A DNA stretch of 64,000 nucleotides from assembly GCA_003184365.1 (NCBI GenBank), contig NKYR01000060.1, forward strand, positions 124,001-188,000. The letters are read 5' to 3'. Below the pieces are notes generated by a model. The model was not told where the DNA came from, did no database searches, and worked only from the letters and a program-made list of their open reading frames with translations. A program made the position numbers and the translations under genes. This document shows, in pieces, positions 10,863 to 20,749 of the stretch. The DNA comes from Evernia prunastri. Taxonomy: Eukaryota > Ascomycota > Lecanoromycetes > Lecanorales > Parmeliaceae. Position 1 is the first letter of the stretch; each line of letters starts with the position of its first letter.

Positions 10863-11408
10863 TTTGATTGATTGATTGTTTTATACGCCTATGCTAGCTA
10901 CTTGATGTAAGCTAATGAGGGTAACATTAACGCTGAACCAGCTTTACGGCTGGGCGTTGAAGAAACCTGAGGGCGAACCTCTGGACAAAAACTTCAACTA
11001 AACAGTACGCTCTCCCTTCTGCTGTGCTCCTTAGGAGCCCTATTACACCACCGCACATCTCTCTACTTCTTTGCGCCGACTCTTCTATTCTCTGACTTTT
11101 GTATCTCTGATCGCCCCCGCCTCTAGAGGCGGGTACGATCGCTTCTTCGTGCGCCCTTTTTGGGCTTAATGGTCTCCTCTACCCCGAGGGGTAGTCTTGA
11201 CCGTTGGAGTTGTTCGCTGGCCAACTCGAAGCTGTTTAACCAGCCGGAGTTAACCATCCACCTTGCCGCTACCCGGATCCCTTTGGTCGTGGTCAGCATT
11301 GTCTGGAAGTCCCTGGTCCCCGCCTCCGCAAGTAGCCGTGGTTTATCCTCCCGCGATCTCGGACAGAAGAGGAGGATATGCTTGACATCTTGTCTACTCC
11401 ATCCGCAC
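10863..11408 (-). mobile_element. LINE (Tad-like) 3' end fragment
   Basis: The right part (11155-11408) repeats 11835-12090 with one or a few differences and encodes the last ~80 residues of a LINE ORF2, ending near GARRSDRTRL and a TAG. A ~240-bp 3' UTR follows on the minus strand. It ends at a short CAAT-type repeat near 10863-10875, a typical LINE 3' terminus. It is cut at the N at 11409. Confidence 0.75.
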
Positions 11409-11409
11409 N

Positions 11410-11832
11410 TAATAATGATGGTCTTTAGAAGGCGAAGATGGACGCTCTATATGTAGGTCGCGTATAGAACTGATAGGGCTGTCTGTTATAGGGCTGAGAA
11501 GATATGTTTGTATTTATGCAATATCGTAATAGTTATCATCAAAAATAGAAAAAATGACTGCGCCCTCGCTGTTAATCGTTATGACGATGTGAAGAATTAA
11601 TCACATTGCTGTCAGAACCGTGCCCAGAGTCAAGTCTAATGGGGGTAAATTGAATAAGACAACTAGATAAGGAGGAAATATGTACAGAAGAAGAGCGCTT
11701 AAATACTAGGAAGAATTCCCGCTAGCCTATGTGTCAATGGGAATGTGTCAATAACAAATAAACACTCTATGTGCTAGACACATAGCCATAAACACTCCCT
11801 ATGTGCCTGACACCTAGGGTACGTCCGTAACA
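11410..11832 (-). mobile_element. Gypsy-type LTR (223 bp) with adjoining internal DNA, isolated contig
   Basis: The LTR is 11610-11832 (minus strand TGTTACGGACG to TTCTGACA). Internal sequence at 11410-11609 matches 13925-14126. The piece is bounded by single Ns and is nearly identical to 13925-14349, so it may be a misplaced repeat contig. Confidence 0.8.
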
Positions 11833-11833
11833 N

Positions 11834-12630
11834 GCGCCCTTTTTGGGCTTAATGGTCTCCTCTACCCCGAGGGGTAGTCTTGACCGTTGGAGTTGTTCGC
11901 TGGCCAACTCGAAGCTGTTTAACCAGCCGGAGTTAACCATCCACCTTGCCGCTACCCGGATCCCTTTGGTCGTGGTCAGCATTGTCTGGAAGTCCCTGGT
12001 ACCCGCCTCCGCAAGTAGCCGTGGTTTATCCTCCCGCGATCTCGGACAGAAGAGGAGGATATGCTTGACATCTTGTCTTCTCCATCCGCACCTGCAGTCG
12101 GGGTCGATACCTGGAACCCTTATCCTGTTGAGGAATGCGTTAAGCCCGATTTTGCCGCTTCTCATTTGGACAGCGACCGAGCTCTCAGCCTTCCTCAGCA
12201 TCTTGTGGTGGTCGAACCTGCCGTCATATAAGTTCCCTGCCTGGGCAGGGGTTCTCGTTGCGATAGGAATTCTTCGTTGATATTTTTCCCATTTCTTGGA
12301 TCTCCGTTCTCGGAACCAGTCTTGTATTTTCCGTCCAATTACGTCAATGCTCTGATATTCCTCGACGTCCCTATATGGATTAACCCAATTCTTCTTTCTT
12401 CTTGTGCTGGTGGCCGCTAGGTCCCAGCTTTTTTCTTTCAGGGCTTTAAGAGCCCAGGCCTCTTTCGTCACCGTAGGTGTAGGCCCTCGTTTCCTTTTCC
12501 TGCCTCTGCTACCCTGGAAGTACCGGGCGATTCGCTCGTTGCCCTCTTTCGTGGCGGGGTGGGTACCTCGTAGAGCTTGGTGTTGCAATACCAGCTTGTC
12601 GAGTTGGTATTCCAGGGGGGTTATTGAAAA
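11834..12630 (-). pseudogene. LINE ORF2 C-terminal fragment
   Basis: The minus-strand frame encodes the region after the RNase H domain of a fungal Tad-like non-LTR retrotransposon. The diagnostic motif is CRCGWRRQDVKHILLFC, a C-terminal zinc-finger-like signature of this group. The 5' side stops at AT-rich DNA near 12630, so endonuclease, reverse transcriptase and RNase H domains are absent. The 3' side is cut by the N at 11833. It is a 5'-truncated fragment and cannot move by itself. Confidence 0.85.
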
Positions 12631-12785
12631 TATATTAACGAATATATTTATTTAAAAAAATCTCTTATTTTTTAATTAATCTTCTTTTTAAAATAATCGT
12701 TTAAACGAAAAATTAATAATTTTAAAATTAGTTTTTACTTTCTTTTTTAATCGTATAAAGTTATTATTTTCTCTTTAAATCTGTC

Positions 12786-13045
12786 TGTTAGACTGGCTTA
12801 TATAATAGAAGTATAGAAGCCAGGCTAGGGCTGTGTAGCAATGTGAACTTAGTAGAGTATATATATATACATGTAGTATATATATCTAGATGGTAAGACT
12901 AATTCTTAAGGAAGAAAAATTAGAAACACGGGGGCATGCGCTCCTTAAGCTTCTTCGCCAAGGAATCGCTTGGCATGCGTATGCCAAGCATTCGCGGCTC
13001 AGGCGGATACATGCACTACTGCCCCTTCTTGGCCTGCGCCTAACA
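12786..13045 (+). mobile_element. Solo LTR (260-bp family), TSD CTGTC
   Basis: The unit starts TGTTAGACTGG and ends GCGCCTAACA. Perfect duplications CTGTC occupy 12781-12785 and 13046-13050. A second, inverted copy lies at 44362-44615. Confidence 0.85.
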
Positions 13046-13088
13046 CTGTCACGAATATAATAAACTTATACTATCTGCATTAATGCTA

Positions 13089-13293
13089 TGTCACGGTGTG
13101 ACTCGGCCACCGGAGCTATCATGGCCACCGGAGCTTCCATGAGATTCCATGAGATTTCAGCCTAGCCGTGTATTAGCCGACAGCCCCTTAAAGGCTGCTC
13201 GGGGTCACCTGTTCTTCTGGTTCCTGACCTTTCGTCTTGTACACCTAGCCAAGTCACGTACATAGACAATGTATCAAGCCTCGTTCCTTGTCA
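13089..13293 (-). mobile_element. Solo LTR (GGAACGAGG family), TSD TGCTA
   Basis: On the minus strand it reads TGACAAGGAACGAGGC to CACACCGTGACA. Duplications TGCTA lie at 13084-13088 and 13294-13298. Related copies are at 14501, 41608, 42624, 43140, 43387 and 53075. Confidence 0.85.
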
Positions 13294-13298
13294 TGCTA

Positions 13299-13921
13299 TG
13301 ATGCTACGAAGCTATTGTACGGTGCGCAGACGAGCGCGCTAGGCCCAATCGGGCGAGGTCTTGGCATGCCTATGGCAATTTCGTAACAGTTGTCATCAAA
13401 AACAGAAAGAAAGGCAACGCCCTCGTTGCTATGACTATGGTTATGATTCTGAGCATGTGTAGGGTGTATTGACTGAATAATGCTACATTTCCATTGGCTG
13501 GGAAACCATACGGTGCGCTTGGTCGTAGATGTGTTATTTTCTCCGTCTCTTCTTGTCTGCGGCGAAATTGCTTGTCTGCTTGCAATATAGTGTAAAATTC
13601 TTTCTCTCTGTGACATACCCGATGCATTACGACTGAAAGATGTGATCTGAATATGAATGCATTGAATTTGTGAGACTTGTTGTCGTTGCTGTCAAATAAT
13701 CACAGCCTGAAATAAAAAATGGTGCAGAGAGCCGAAATTGCTGAAATGTCAAATGGCTTCGTGACTTAGGCACGGGTTTAGTCGTCTATGACTGTTTCAA
13801 ATAGACTTCTTCAAAGAATTCTGTCAAATCAAAAGAACACATATAGCCCGCGTGACTTACGACGCTTGTCACGAATGTGAACGAATGTAGACTAATAGCC
13901 AAATATATGATGGGTGTGGAA
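13299..13921 (-). repeat. Less-mutated homologue of the 223-bp-LTR element interior
   Basis: A segment around 13360-13440 matches the internal DNA beside the 223-bp LTR at 11495-11600 and 14008-14110. Where they differ, the latter mostly carry T for C or A for G, for example GTAACAGTTGTCATC against GTAATAGTTATCATC. No coding frame is evident. Confidence 0.6.
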
Positions 13922-14349
13922 TAATATAATAATGATGGTCTTTAGAAGGCGAAGATGGACGCTCTATATGTAGGTCGCGTATAGAACTGATAGGGCTGTC
14001 TGTTATAGGGCTGAGAAGATATGTTTGTATTTATGCAATATCGTAATAGTTATCATCAAAAATAGAAAAAATGACTGCGCCCTCGCTGTTAATCGTTATG
14101 ACGATGTGAAGAATTAATCACATTGCTGTCAGAACCGTGCCCAGAGTCAAGTCTAATGGGGGTAAATTGAATAAGACAACTAGATAAGGAGGAAATATGT
14201 ACAGAAGAAGAGCGCTTAAATACTAGGAAGAATNCCCGCTAGCCTATGTGTCAATGGGAATGTGTCAATAACCAATAAACACTCTATGTGCTAGACACAT
14301 AGCCATAAACACTCCCTATGTGCCTGACACCTAGGGTACGTCCGTAACA
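13922..14349 (-). mobile_element. 5' LTR (14127-14349) plus internal start of the 223-bp-LTR element
   Basis: On the minus strand, ATCTC precedes TGTTACGGACG, the LTR ends TTCTGACA at 14127, and internal sequence continues to 13922. An N interrupts the LTR at 14234. The ATCTC at the 5' side matches the ATCTC after the 3' side of the inverted copy at 14995-15217. Confidence 0.8.
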
Positions 14350-14500
14350 GAGATAGCAAGTTCCTTCCTCATCAATAGAATCTTGGTCAACCACCTAGGT
14401 ACACTCCTAACAATTTGAGTGAGATAAAGATCTGTTATTGACGAAGTAGAGTAGTAATTTTACGCTAACGAGAAATCATCTTATTATTTTTACGAGAAAT
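14350..14500 (-). repeat. Remnant of a TGTTAGGAG-type LTR and AT-rich flank
   Basis: Positions 14350-14413 are the reverse complement of 15223-15286, the start of another LTR. The 223-bp LTR inserted into that LTR. The rest is AT-rich flank shared with 16108-16198. Confidence 0.65.
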
Positions 14501-14743
14501 TGTCAAGGAACGAGGTATTGGCGAAGAAGGTGCATTATTACTAGGCTATATTATACGTAGGTGAAAGACCAAGACGAAAGACAAGGAATCAAGCTGGGGC
14601 AGGGCCAGCTGCTATCTAAATAGAAGCTGGTGCACGGTCCTTTAACCCACATCTTCATTTCCCATATACCCGATATGCGCGGATGATGTAAAGGTTAAAC
14701 GAGACTAGGCGAGATCAGCACGAGACGAGGCTGCACCATGACA
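14501..14743 (+). mobile_element. Solo LTR (GGAACGAGG family), TSD GAAAT
   Basis: It starts TGTCAAGGAACGAGG and ends GCACCATGACA. Duplications GAAAT lie at 14496-14500 and 14744-14748. The middle is longer and diverged compared with the ~190-bp copies. Confidence 0.8.
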
Positions 14744-14994
14744 GAAATTTTCATCTAAATAAAATTTAATTTTCGATAAATTTTTTTTTTTTTTCTTAGA
14801 GACGATTTTTTGAAGAAACGATAAAAAAGTTAAAATTATAAAAAACGAAATAAAGAATTATAAAAGAAATTTATAGATAAAATTTAATAAGAAAACGTCG
14901 TAACGACGATCGTGATTAAAGCGAAGATATTTTTTATAAAATTTCTAATTCTTTAAAATACGATACTCTTTATTAAAATTCTTGACATAATAAT

Positions 14995-15217
14995 TGTTAC
15001 GGACGTACCCTAGGTGTCAGGCACATAGGGAGTGTTTATGGCTATGTGTCTAGCACATAGAGTGTTTATTGGTTATTGACACATTCCCATTGACACATAG
15101 GCTAGCGGGGATTCTTCCTAGTATTTAAGCGCTCTTCTTCTGTACATATTTCCTCCTTATCTAGTTGTCTTATTCAATTTACCCCCATTAGACTTGACTC
15201 TGGGCACGGTTCTGACA
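14995..15217 (+). mobile_element. 223-bp LTR, plus orientation
   Basis: It is a full-length TGTTACGGACG to TTCTGACA unit. The right flank is ATCTC (15218-15222). The left flank is AT-rich and does not match, so its original partner end is elsewhere or lost. A RIP-like AT-rich stretch occupies 14749-14994. Confidence 0.8.
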
Positions 15218-15222
15218 ATCTC

Positions 15223-15375
15223 TGTTAGGAGTGTACCTAGGTGGTTGACCAAGATTCTATTGATGAGGAAGGAACTTGCTATCTCTAGGAACTATGGTAC
15301 ATATAGTGGGAGAGTGTGCCAAGACCCTAGCCCATAGGGCTACTTGCCAAGTGCCTGCTTGACACACTCGTAACA
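15223..15375 (-). mobile_element. 153-bp LTR, probable 3' LTR with PPT
   Basis: The plus strand reads TGTTAGGAGTG to CTCGTAACA, followed at 15376 by TTACCTCCCCCTCC. On the minus strand this is a polypurine tract immediately before an LTR starting TGTTACGAG, which sets the orientation. Confidence 0.65.
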
Positions 15376-15793
15376 TTACCTCCCCCTCCGAAGAAGCCAT
15401 GTCCCCATGGCTGGCTAGCCAGAGACACACGCGTGTTGCTGGCCCTGTGTCTCCCATTCCTGATAGTCCTCGCAGGCTGTCACCTGAGAACCGAAGATTC
15501 AAACTCATGCCTTGCCACTTCAACACCTGCTGGCAGCCCAGCCTGAGACACACACTGTAGATTGACCCTGTGCCTCCCATGCTCTTGCCATCAACTCGCT
15601 CCCTGGTAGAATCGGAATGCCTGCTGTAGTAGGCCACTATGTGTTGTTGCCGTTGTAGCAGGCTCACTATTTGACGTGCTGTTGCCCTTGAAGCAGGCTC
15701 ACTTGGTGATGACGTGCTCCGTCAAGAGGTCGATCGCTGACTGCCCTTGAAGCAGGCTCACTGTTTGCCATTGTAGCAGGCTCACTGTTTGCC
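15376..15793 (-). repeat. Retroelement interior with degenerate short repeats
   Basis: This is non-coding sequence next to the PPT. Between ~15610 and 15793 the phrase AGCAGGCTCACT recurs four times at irregular spacing. It is cut by the N at 15794. Confidence 0.55.
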
Positions 15794-15794
15794 N

Positions 15795-16215
15795 TTATGA
15801 CGATGTGAAGAATTAATCACATTGCTGTCAGAACCGTGCCCAGAGTCAAGTCTAATGGGGGTAAATTGAATAAGACAACTAGATAAGGAGGAAATATGTA
15901 CAGAAGAAGAGCGCTTAAATACTAGGAAGAATTCCCGCTAGCCTATGTGTCAATGGGAATGTGTCAATAACCAATAAACACTCTATGTGCTAGACACATA
16001 GCCATAAACACTCCCTATGTGCCTGACACCTAGGGTACGTCCGTAACAGAGATAGCAAGTTCCTTCCTCATCAATAGAATCTTGGTCAACCACCTAGGTA
16101 CACTCCTAACAATTTGAGTGAGATAAAGATCTGTTATTGACGAAGTAGAGTAGTAATTTTACGCTAACGAGAAATCATCTTATTATTTTTACGAGAAATT
16201 GTCAAGGAACGAGGT
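15795..16215 (-). repeat. Repeat contig duplicating 14092-14515
   Basis: Bounded by Ns, this 421-bp piece repeats the 223-bp LTR (15825-16047) and the flank seen at 14350-14515, ending inside a GGAACGAGG LTR. It is probably a collapsed repeat contig placed by scaffolding. Confidence 0.75.
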
Positions 16216-16244
16216 NCACCTCCCACCCCCTCCACCCACCAACC

Positions 16245-16601
16245 CTACTCCCACCTCTCCCCAAACCCCCTCCAAGCCCTTATAACCTCCCTCTCCATCC
16301 TAACCATCAGCTCCATCTCCTCCCGCTGCTTCCCCTCAATTGCCTCCTTCAGGTCCGGATTATCATTCGTGAGATAGCGGAACGCGTTCTCGATCATGTC
16401 GGCCAGGCGCTTGATCTCGGGCCCGCGGCGGCGCCGGACGTCGGCTTCGGCGCGCTGGGCGTCGGCGCGGGCGCAGGCGCGGCAGGGGAAGGGGAAGGCA
16501 GGGGGCGGGGGGTTAGGGGTGTTGGTTGGGAGGTGCGGGTTGGGGGTGTGGGGGGAGAAGGTAGCGGCGGTGTGGGCGCAGGAGAAGGTGGTGGTGGGCA
16601 T
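16245..16601 (-). CDS. Small hypothetical protein with CxxC motif
   Basis: From the ATG at 16601 the frame gives 118 residues, ending in TAG. The first third is Pro/Thr/His-rich. A CRACARAD stretch follows, and the C-terminal half is charged and probably helical (PEIKRLADMIENAFRYL). I chose this start because the sequence upstream is low-complexity and the compact protein begins MPTTTFSC. Two cysteines at the start of the helical part could bind metal, but nothing proves that. I do not recognise a family. The stop lies 29 bp from the contig join at 16216. It is plausibly real because of good codon periodicity and high GC. Confidence 0.5.
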   Translation of the reverse strand: MPTTTFSCAHTAATFSPHTPNPHLPTNTPNPPPPAFPFPCRACARADAQRAEADVRRRRGPEIKRLADMIENAFRYLTNDNPDLKEAIEGKQREEMELMVRMEREVIRAWRGFGERWE

Positions 16602-17215
16602 TGTTAGGGACGGAGTGGAGGACGGCGGGTTGGGTGGGTTGTGAGGTTGAGGATGTCGGTGTGGCTGCTTGTTTGCTTTCGGCGTTGATGGTGGGTTTCG
16701 ATGTTTGGTTTTGGTTGCGTATTGTGGTCTTTGGTGATGGGTTCGAGGATGTGGATCGGGTAGTGACAAGCGGAAGGGTCATTGCAGGCGAGATATATAT
16801 ACTTAAGCATGACGAGAGACGTCGCAGAATGTGTCATGGTTGGCTATTGTGTTTGTGGTTATCGGAGTGAAGCGAAGAGGGGCTTGGGTGGGACAAAGGG
16901 GCAAACGCTTTATGTTGAACAAGGGAAGAATGAGAATGTTTGGCTGTTGTGTTTTGAAAGCGGGAGGCTTTGTTGCAACAAAAGGTATTCAATTTTGAGG
17001 CTGTGAAACGTGAAAGAGAGTCCTTTGCAAGAGACGGAGTCCTCAACGTCCGTGTTTCTGCCCGGTAGCGCCGCGGTTAGAAAAGTCACGTGGTGAAGGA
17101 TGCACAGCAAGGGGTCTTTCCGAGTCTCCATCGTAACAATTGGCATGAAGAATACAGGAACCCGCTTTAGAGGCTCGAGTTTGAGTATCTCGAGTCTTTG
17201 CTGTGCTGACTTATC
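16602..17215. other. Intergenic, no gene seen
   Basis: Short frames only. It lies between the start of the small hypothetical gene and the stop of the Sro7-like gene, and contains nothing I can assign. Confidence 0.5.
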
Positions 17216-20200
17216 TCAAAACCCAAGCTTATGGGAAATTACTGTGATTCGTCAGCTTACCCGTAGACAGCACTTGGAAGTACAATTGATGATATAGTGC
17301 GACTCACATCCCATAACAGCTTTCTTCTTCTGCGAACTAACATATTTATTCACATCATCAGCCCATCCCGCACTGTTGTCCTCAAGCTTCTCCATGTTAT
17401 CTCCTGCGAGATTCAGATTTTCTGTCCGTTCCTGTACTTGACGCTGCATGTAAGCCCAGTAGCCTTCTTCTTGATGAGCAGGAGGCTGTCGGCCGGCTGG
17501 AGATGAGCTGCCGGGAGGTTGGCGGCTCGCGACACGCCGTGCTTCTTCATCGGCGCGCTGCTGCTCTATCATCCGCTTCGACGGAGGACGGTCAGGGCCG
17601 CCAATAAACATATCCATATCGGCAGGCGTAACGTACTGCGTGCCTGACATCCATTGAAGATTCGATATTGTCGGCCTTGGGGGTATAAGAGCTTGTGGGT
17701 TGAACAGTTTATCAAGGGAACGTGTCAGATCCTGTCCAGTCCCCCATACATTGAGTACTGCTACCTCGGAAGGTCCAGTCCAACCAAATACAAAACCAGT
17801 AGGTGTTATGATAGCTTCAGAGAATCTTCGTACGTCCAGGACATGGGCAACATCGGTCGTAGCGATCTCCTTCAGGCCCGGTATTGAGAAAGCTTTGGCA
17901 CATCCATCACCAAAAAGTCCAACCAATGCATACGTGTAAGCCTCGAACTTGACGACAGCGGCCTGAAAGCACGTTTGGTCCCAGGACTTATTAGCTCCTT
18001 TAGCCACTGCTGGTTTGAATATTCTCGCACCAGTTGCGGTGACGACTAATATGACTCCATTGATCCTCGCCCCACTGCGGAGGCTACCGACGACGTCTTG
18101 CGTGGCTGCTGCTATGTCTCCCGAATCTGTGTTAATTGGCGATATAGAGATGACCTTGTCGTCCAGCGTACATATTCCAACAAATTTGACTGTGTAACCC
18201 CCGGTCGCCTCTGGTAACAGCTTGAAAGTCACCAACCGTCCAAGATTAGTCCCAATGAAGAGTAGTATGCTTGAGTAGTCTTCGCTTATCAGCAACAGTG
18301 AATGGAAAGGGATCCATTTTTGGACTTACCGTCACCATCAAGCATCATGACGCCGAATTCGATGTTCGTAGGCCACTCAGGCCTGACTTGATTTTGGCTG
18401 TTGCTGCTTCTTCGGAAGCTTCCATGCTTGCCGCTTGAACTACCAGATTCACTCACGCTGGCCTCGTATATGACAGCTGGGCCTCTGAGGTCGATGACTG
18501 TAATGCTTCCTCCTTCAAATCCGGCACATACGAAGCCGACATCACTCATATTCAATGCAGTCACAGGACCCTGTTGCGGGTCGAGCAGCGTCAAAGGAAG
18601 CAAGCCTTCCTTGACATTGGGTTCGGCGCGGTCTACGATTGTTTCCAGACCAAAGCCTTTGGTCTCTTTATGCGGCATATCTCTACCGAAGTCGCGGTTC
18701 TTGCCCCAGCGAAAGATGGCCACTTCGCCAGTTTTCAAACCCACAGCAAGCTCTCCGGTGGCGCCCGACATCGACATCATGATGATATCTACGTCTCTAT
18801 ATCGGCCTAGAGCTCGTGCAGCATCAACCTGAAGAATCTCTTCATTCTCGATCTCGTCACCATGTCCAGCATCCCAAACACGTATCGTGCCGTCAGCGTG
18901 AGCGGTCTGTATAATATTGCGATTCGCAAATTTCATGAGAGAGCGTTTGGGCTCAGCGCCTCCTTTCAATATTGGAGGACCACGCGAGCGATTTTCGACC
19001 ATACCTAGCCATCTCGTGCGATCAACGAAAGCCATGTCGATGCGATTGACGAATGGATGGATATACGTCAAAGATACATGAAGCTGGTTTGTGGGGGTGA
19101 TAGGATGTCCAGAGGGAAAGCTCAATGTGACCATCTCACCTGAGGCTAGCAGGGCAATGACCGCTATAGGGTCATTGGAACCAGCGAAGTGGGGGGACTT
19201 GCGAGGGACCAGACAATATTCGACGACTTCAGCCTTCGGTGGTGTTAGGAGAGTTTGCTGTGCTTTTGGTCGCTCGAAATGTTCCGAGAGCAATTGCCAT
19301 GAAGAGGTAGTATAGTTCGGCGTTGGTCCGAGGTCAAAAAAAGTCAGGCCTTTAGCAGGCTCGGTTGTCGACAACCCACCAGCGATCAAGATTCCAGTAT
19401 CGTCAGGGTTTGCCTTCGAACACCATGATATACGGAACAGTGGCTCTTTTGTTTCAAGCATACCTCTCGTGGACCCCGCCATCTGTGAGGATGCTCCAGG
19501 CGTGTCTACATTTGTGGCTTGTATCGTTCGGGCCAATACCTTTCTGCCATCTTTTGGATCCCATATTACAAAGCTGGAATCTTCGTAACCGGTGAGTATG
19601 AAAGTGCCAGTTGGATGCCAAATCGCTTGTGTCAGTCTGGGACAACGAGCGGGACTGCCAGGATTTGCCTGAGGATCTCCTCCAGGGGCCCCCGACGCCA
19701 GCTCGTAGTGGAAGTACTTCAGAGGTTTGTTGTGCTTGAACGAGAATATGACGGCGCCTTCGGAATACCCGACCAAAAGATTGCCGATGTCTCGAGGATG
19801 AAAGGCCAGCGTCTCGACGGGCAAAAGGCGTGCCCGTGGATTGCGGTCCCTCCATAAATTCGGAATCTTGAGTGGTGCAAGGCTCAACCGGTCAAGGTCA
19901 TAGGCGATGATCTCCCCTTGGTCCAACTCAGTATTCTAAGAGCTTGGTACATGCTGAGGGGCTTGACGCACCATTCTGTAACCCAATCAACGCATAGTCC
20001 AAGGTCGAATCGGTCGCTAGAGCTGTAATAAGACCAGGGGGAGCGTAGGATGCTAAAATCCTTGATGTGTCCAGGGCAAAGACTGATAGATCATTTTTCG
20101 TGTCAACGCAGACTAGTTTGTCTGCGCAGAACTGTAATGTCTTGACCGAGGCCTTTCTTGGAAGCTTCAAGCTGACAGAGACACGTTTTTGCCCAAAGAT

Positions 20201-20463
20201 GTATATTTTTCCACTCCCAAACTTTGTATCTTTGGTGCCAACGGCAAGTAGAGACTGTACTGGGTCGTATGCCAATGCACTGACTTGAGAATTAATACCG
20301 TATCGCACTACCTATGGATGCAAGTCAGTCATCAGGCAAAGAGAAGACAGAGTTCTGAGGTCGATCGGCATCCTACCTCATCAATGGCGAAGAGCTGAGG
20401 GTCCAGCCCAGCTGAGAAGTCTCTTTGAACGCCCGCTTGCTTACTTCGAAGAAAGGAGGCCAT
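17216..20463 (-). CDS. Sro7/Lgl/tomosyn-family exocytosis regulator
   Basis: This family of double beta-propeller WD40 proteins binds the plasma-membrane SNARE Sec9 and Rab/exocyst partners and controls vesicle fusion in polarised secretion. Exons are 20463-20377, 20311-19972, 19916-18330, 18279-17308 and 17241-17216. Phases agree and give 1003 residues. The start (MASFLRSKQAG) and the family-like NxxVSALAYDPVQSLLAVGT propeller opening are clear. A region near residue 956-985 (ERTENLNLAGDNMEKLEDN) resembles an R-SNARE helix, as in tomosyn. The tiny last exon ends GLISHKLGF, as expected for this family. The gene is divergent from pyruvate decarboxylase, with 286 bp between the start codons. 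Nothing looks broken. Confidence 0.9.
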
Positions 20464-20749
20464 ATTTGCTTCCCCATTTCACTAACGCTTCTTGTTCCAT
20501 TGTCCGATGGTGGAGCCTCCGAGCCTAGGACGAAGCAGCCTTATCATAGGGCTTATCTTAGCTTCCCCGCATCCCTGCAATGTTCGTCACTCATCCAGAA
20601 TCCAACGCTTCGGCCGGAGTTCCGCAAAACAGTCCCCACTACCTACGCTGTACGAGTAAGCTACTGTATGATTGTATGGCTAATTGAATTTTACTTCCTT
20701 CAAGACAAACTCTCCTATTTCAGAGCGTGTCTGTTCGGCTCTCTACGTT
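20464..20749. promoter_or_regulatory. Shared divergent promoter
   Basis: The 286 bp between two outward start codons must hold the 5' UTRs and promoters of both the Sro7-like gene and pyruvate decarboxylase. No clear TATA box is visible. A pyrimidine-rich stretch precedes the PDC start. Confidence 0.55.

Noticed and set aside
15600..15793. CRISPR-like repeats around AGCAGGCTCACT
   Set aside because: Irregular spacing, diverged repeats and a eukaryotic retroelement context.
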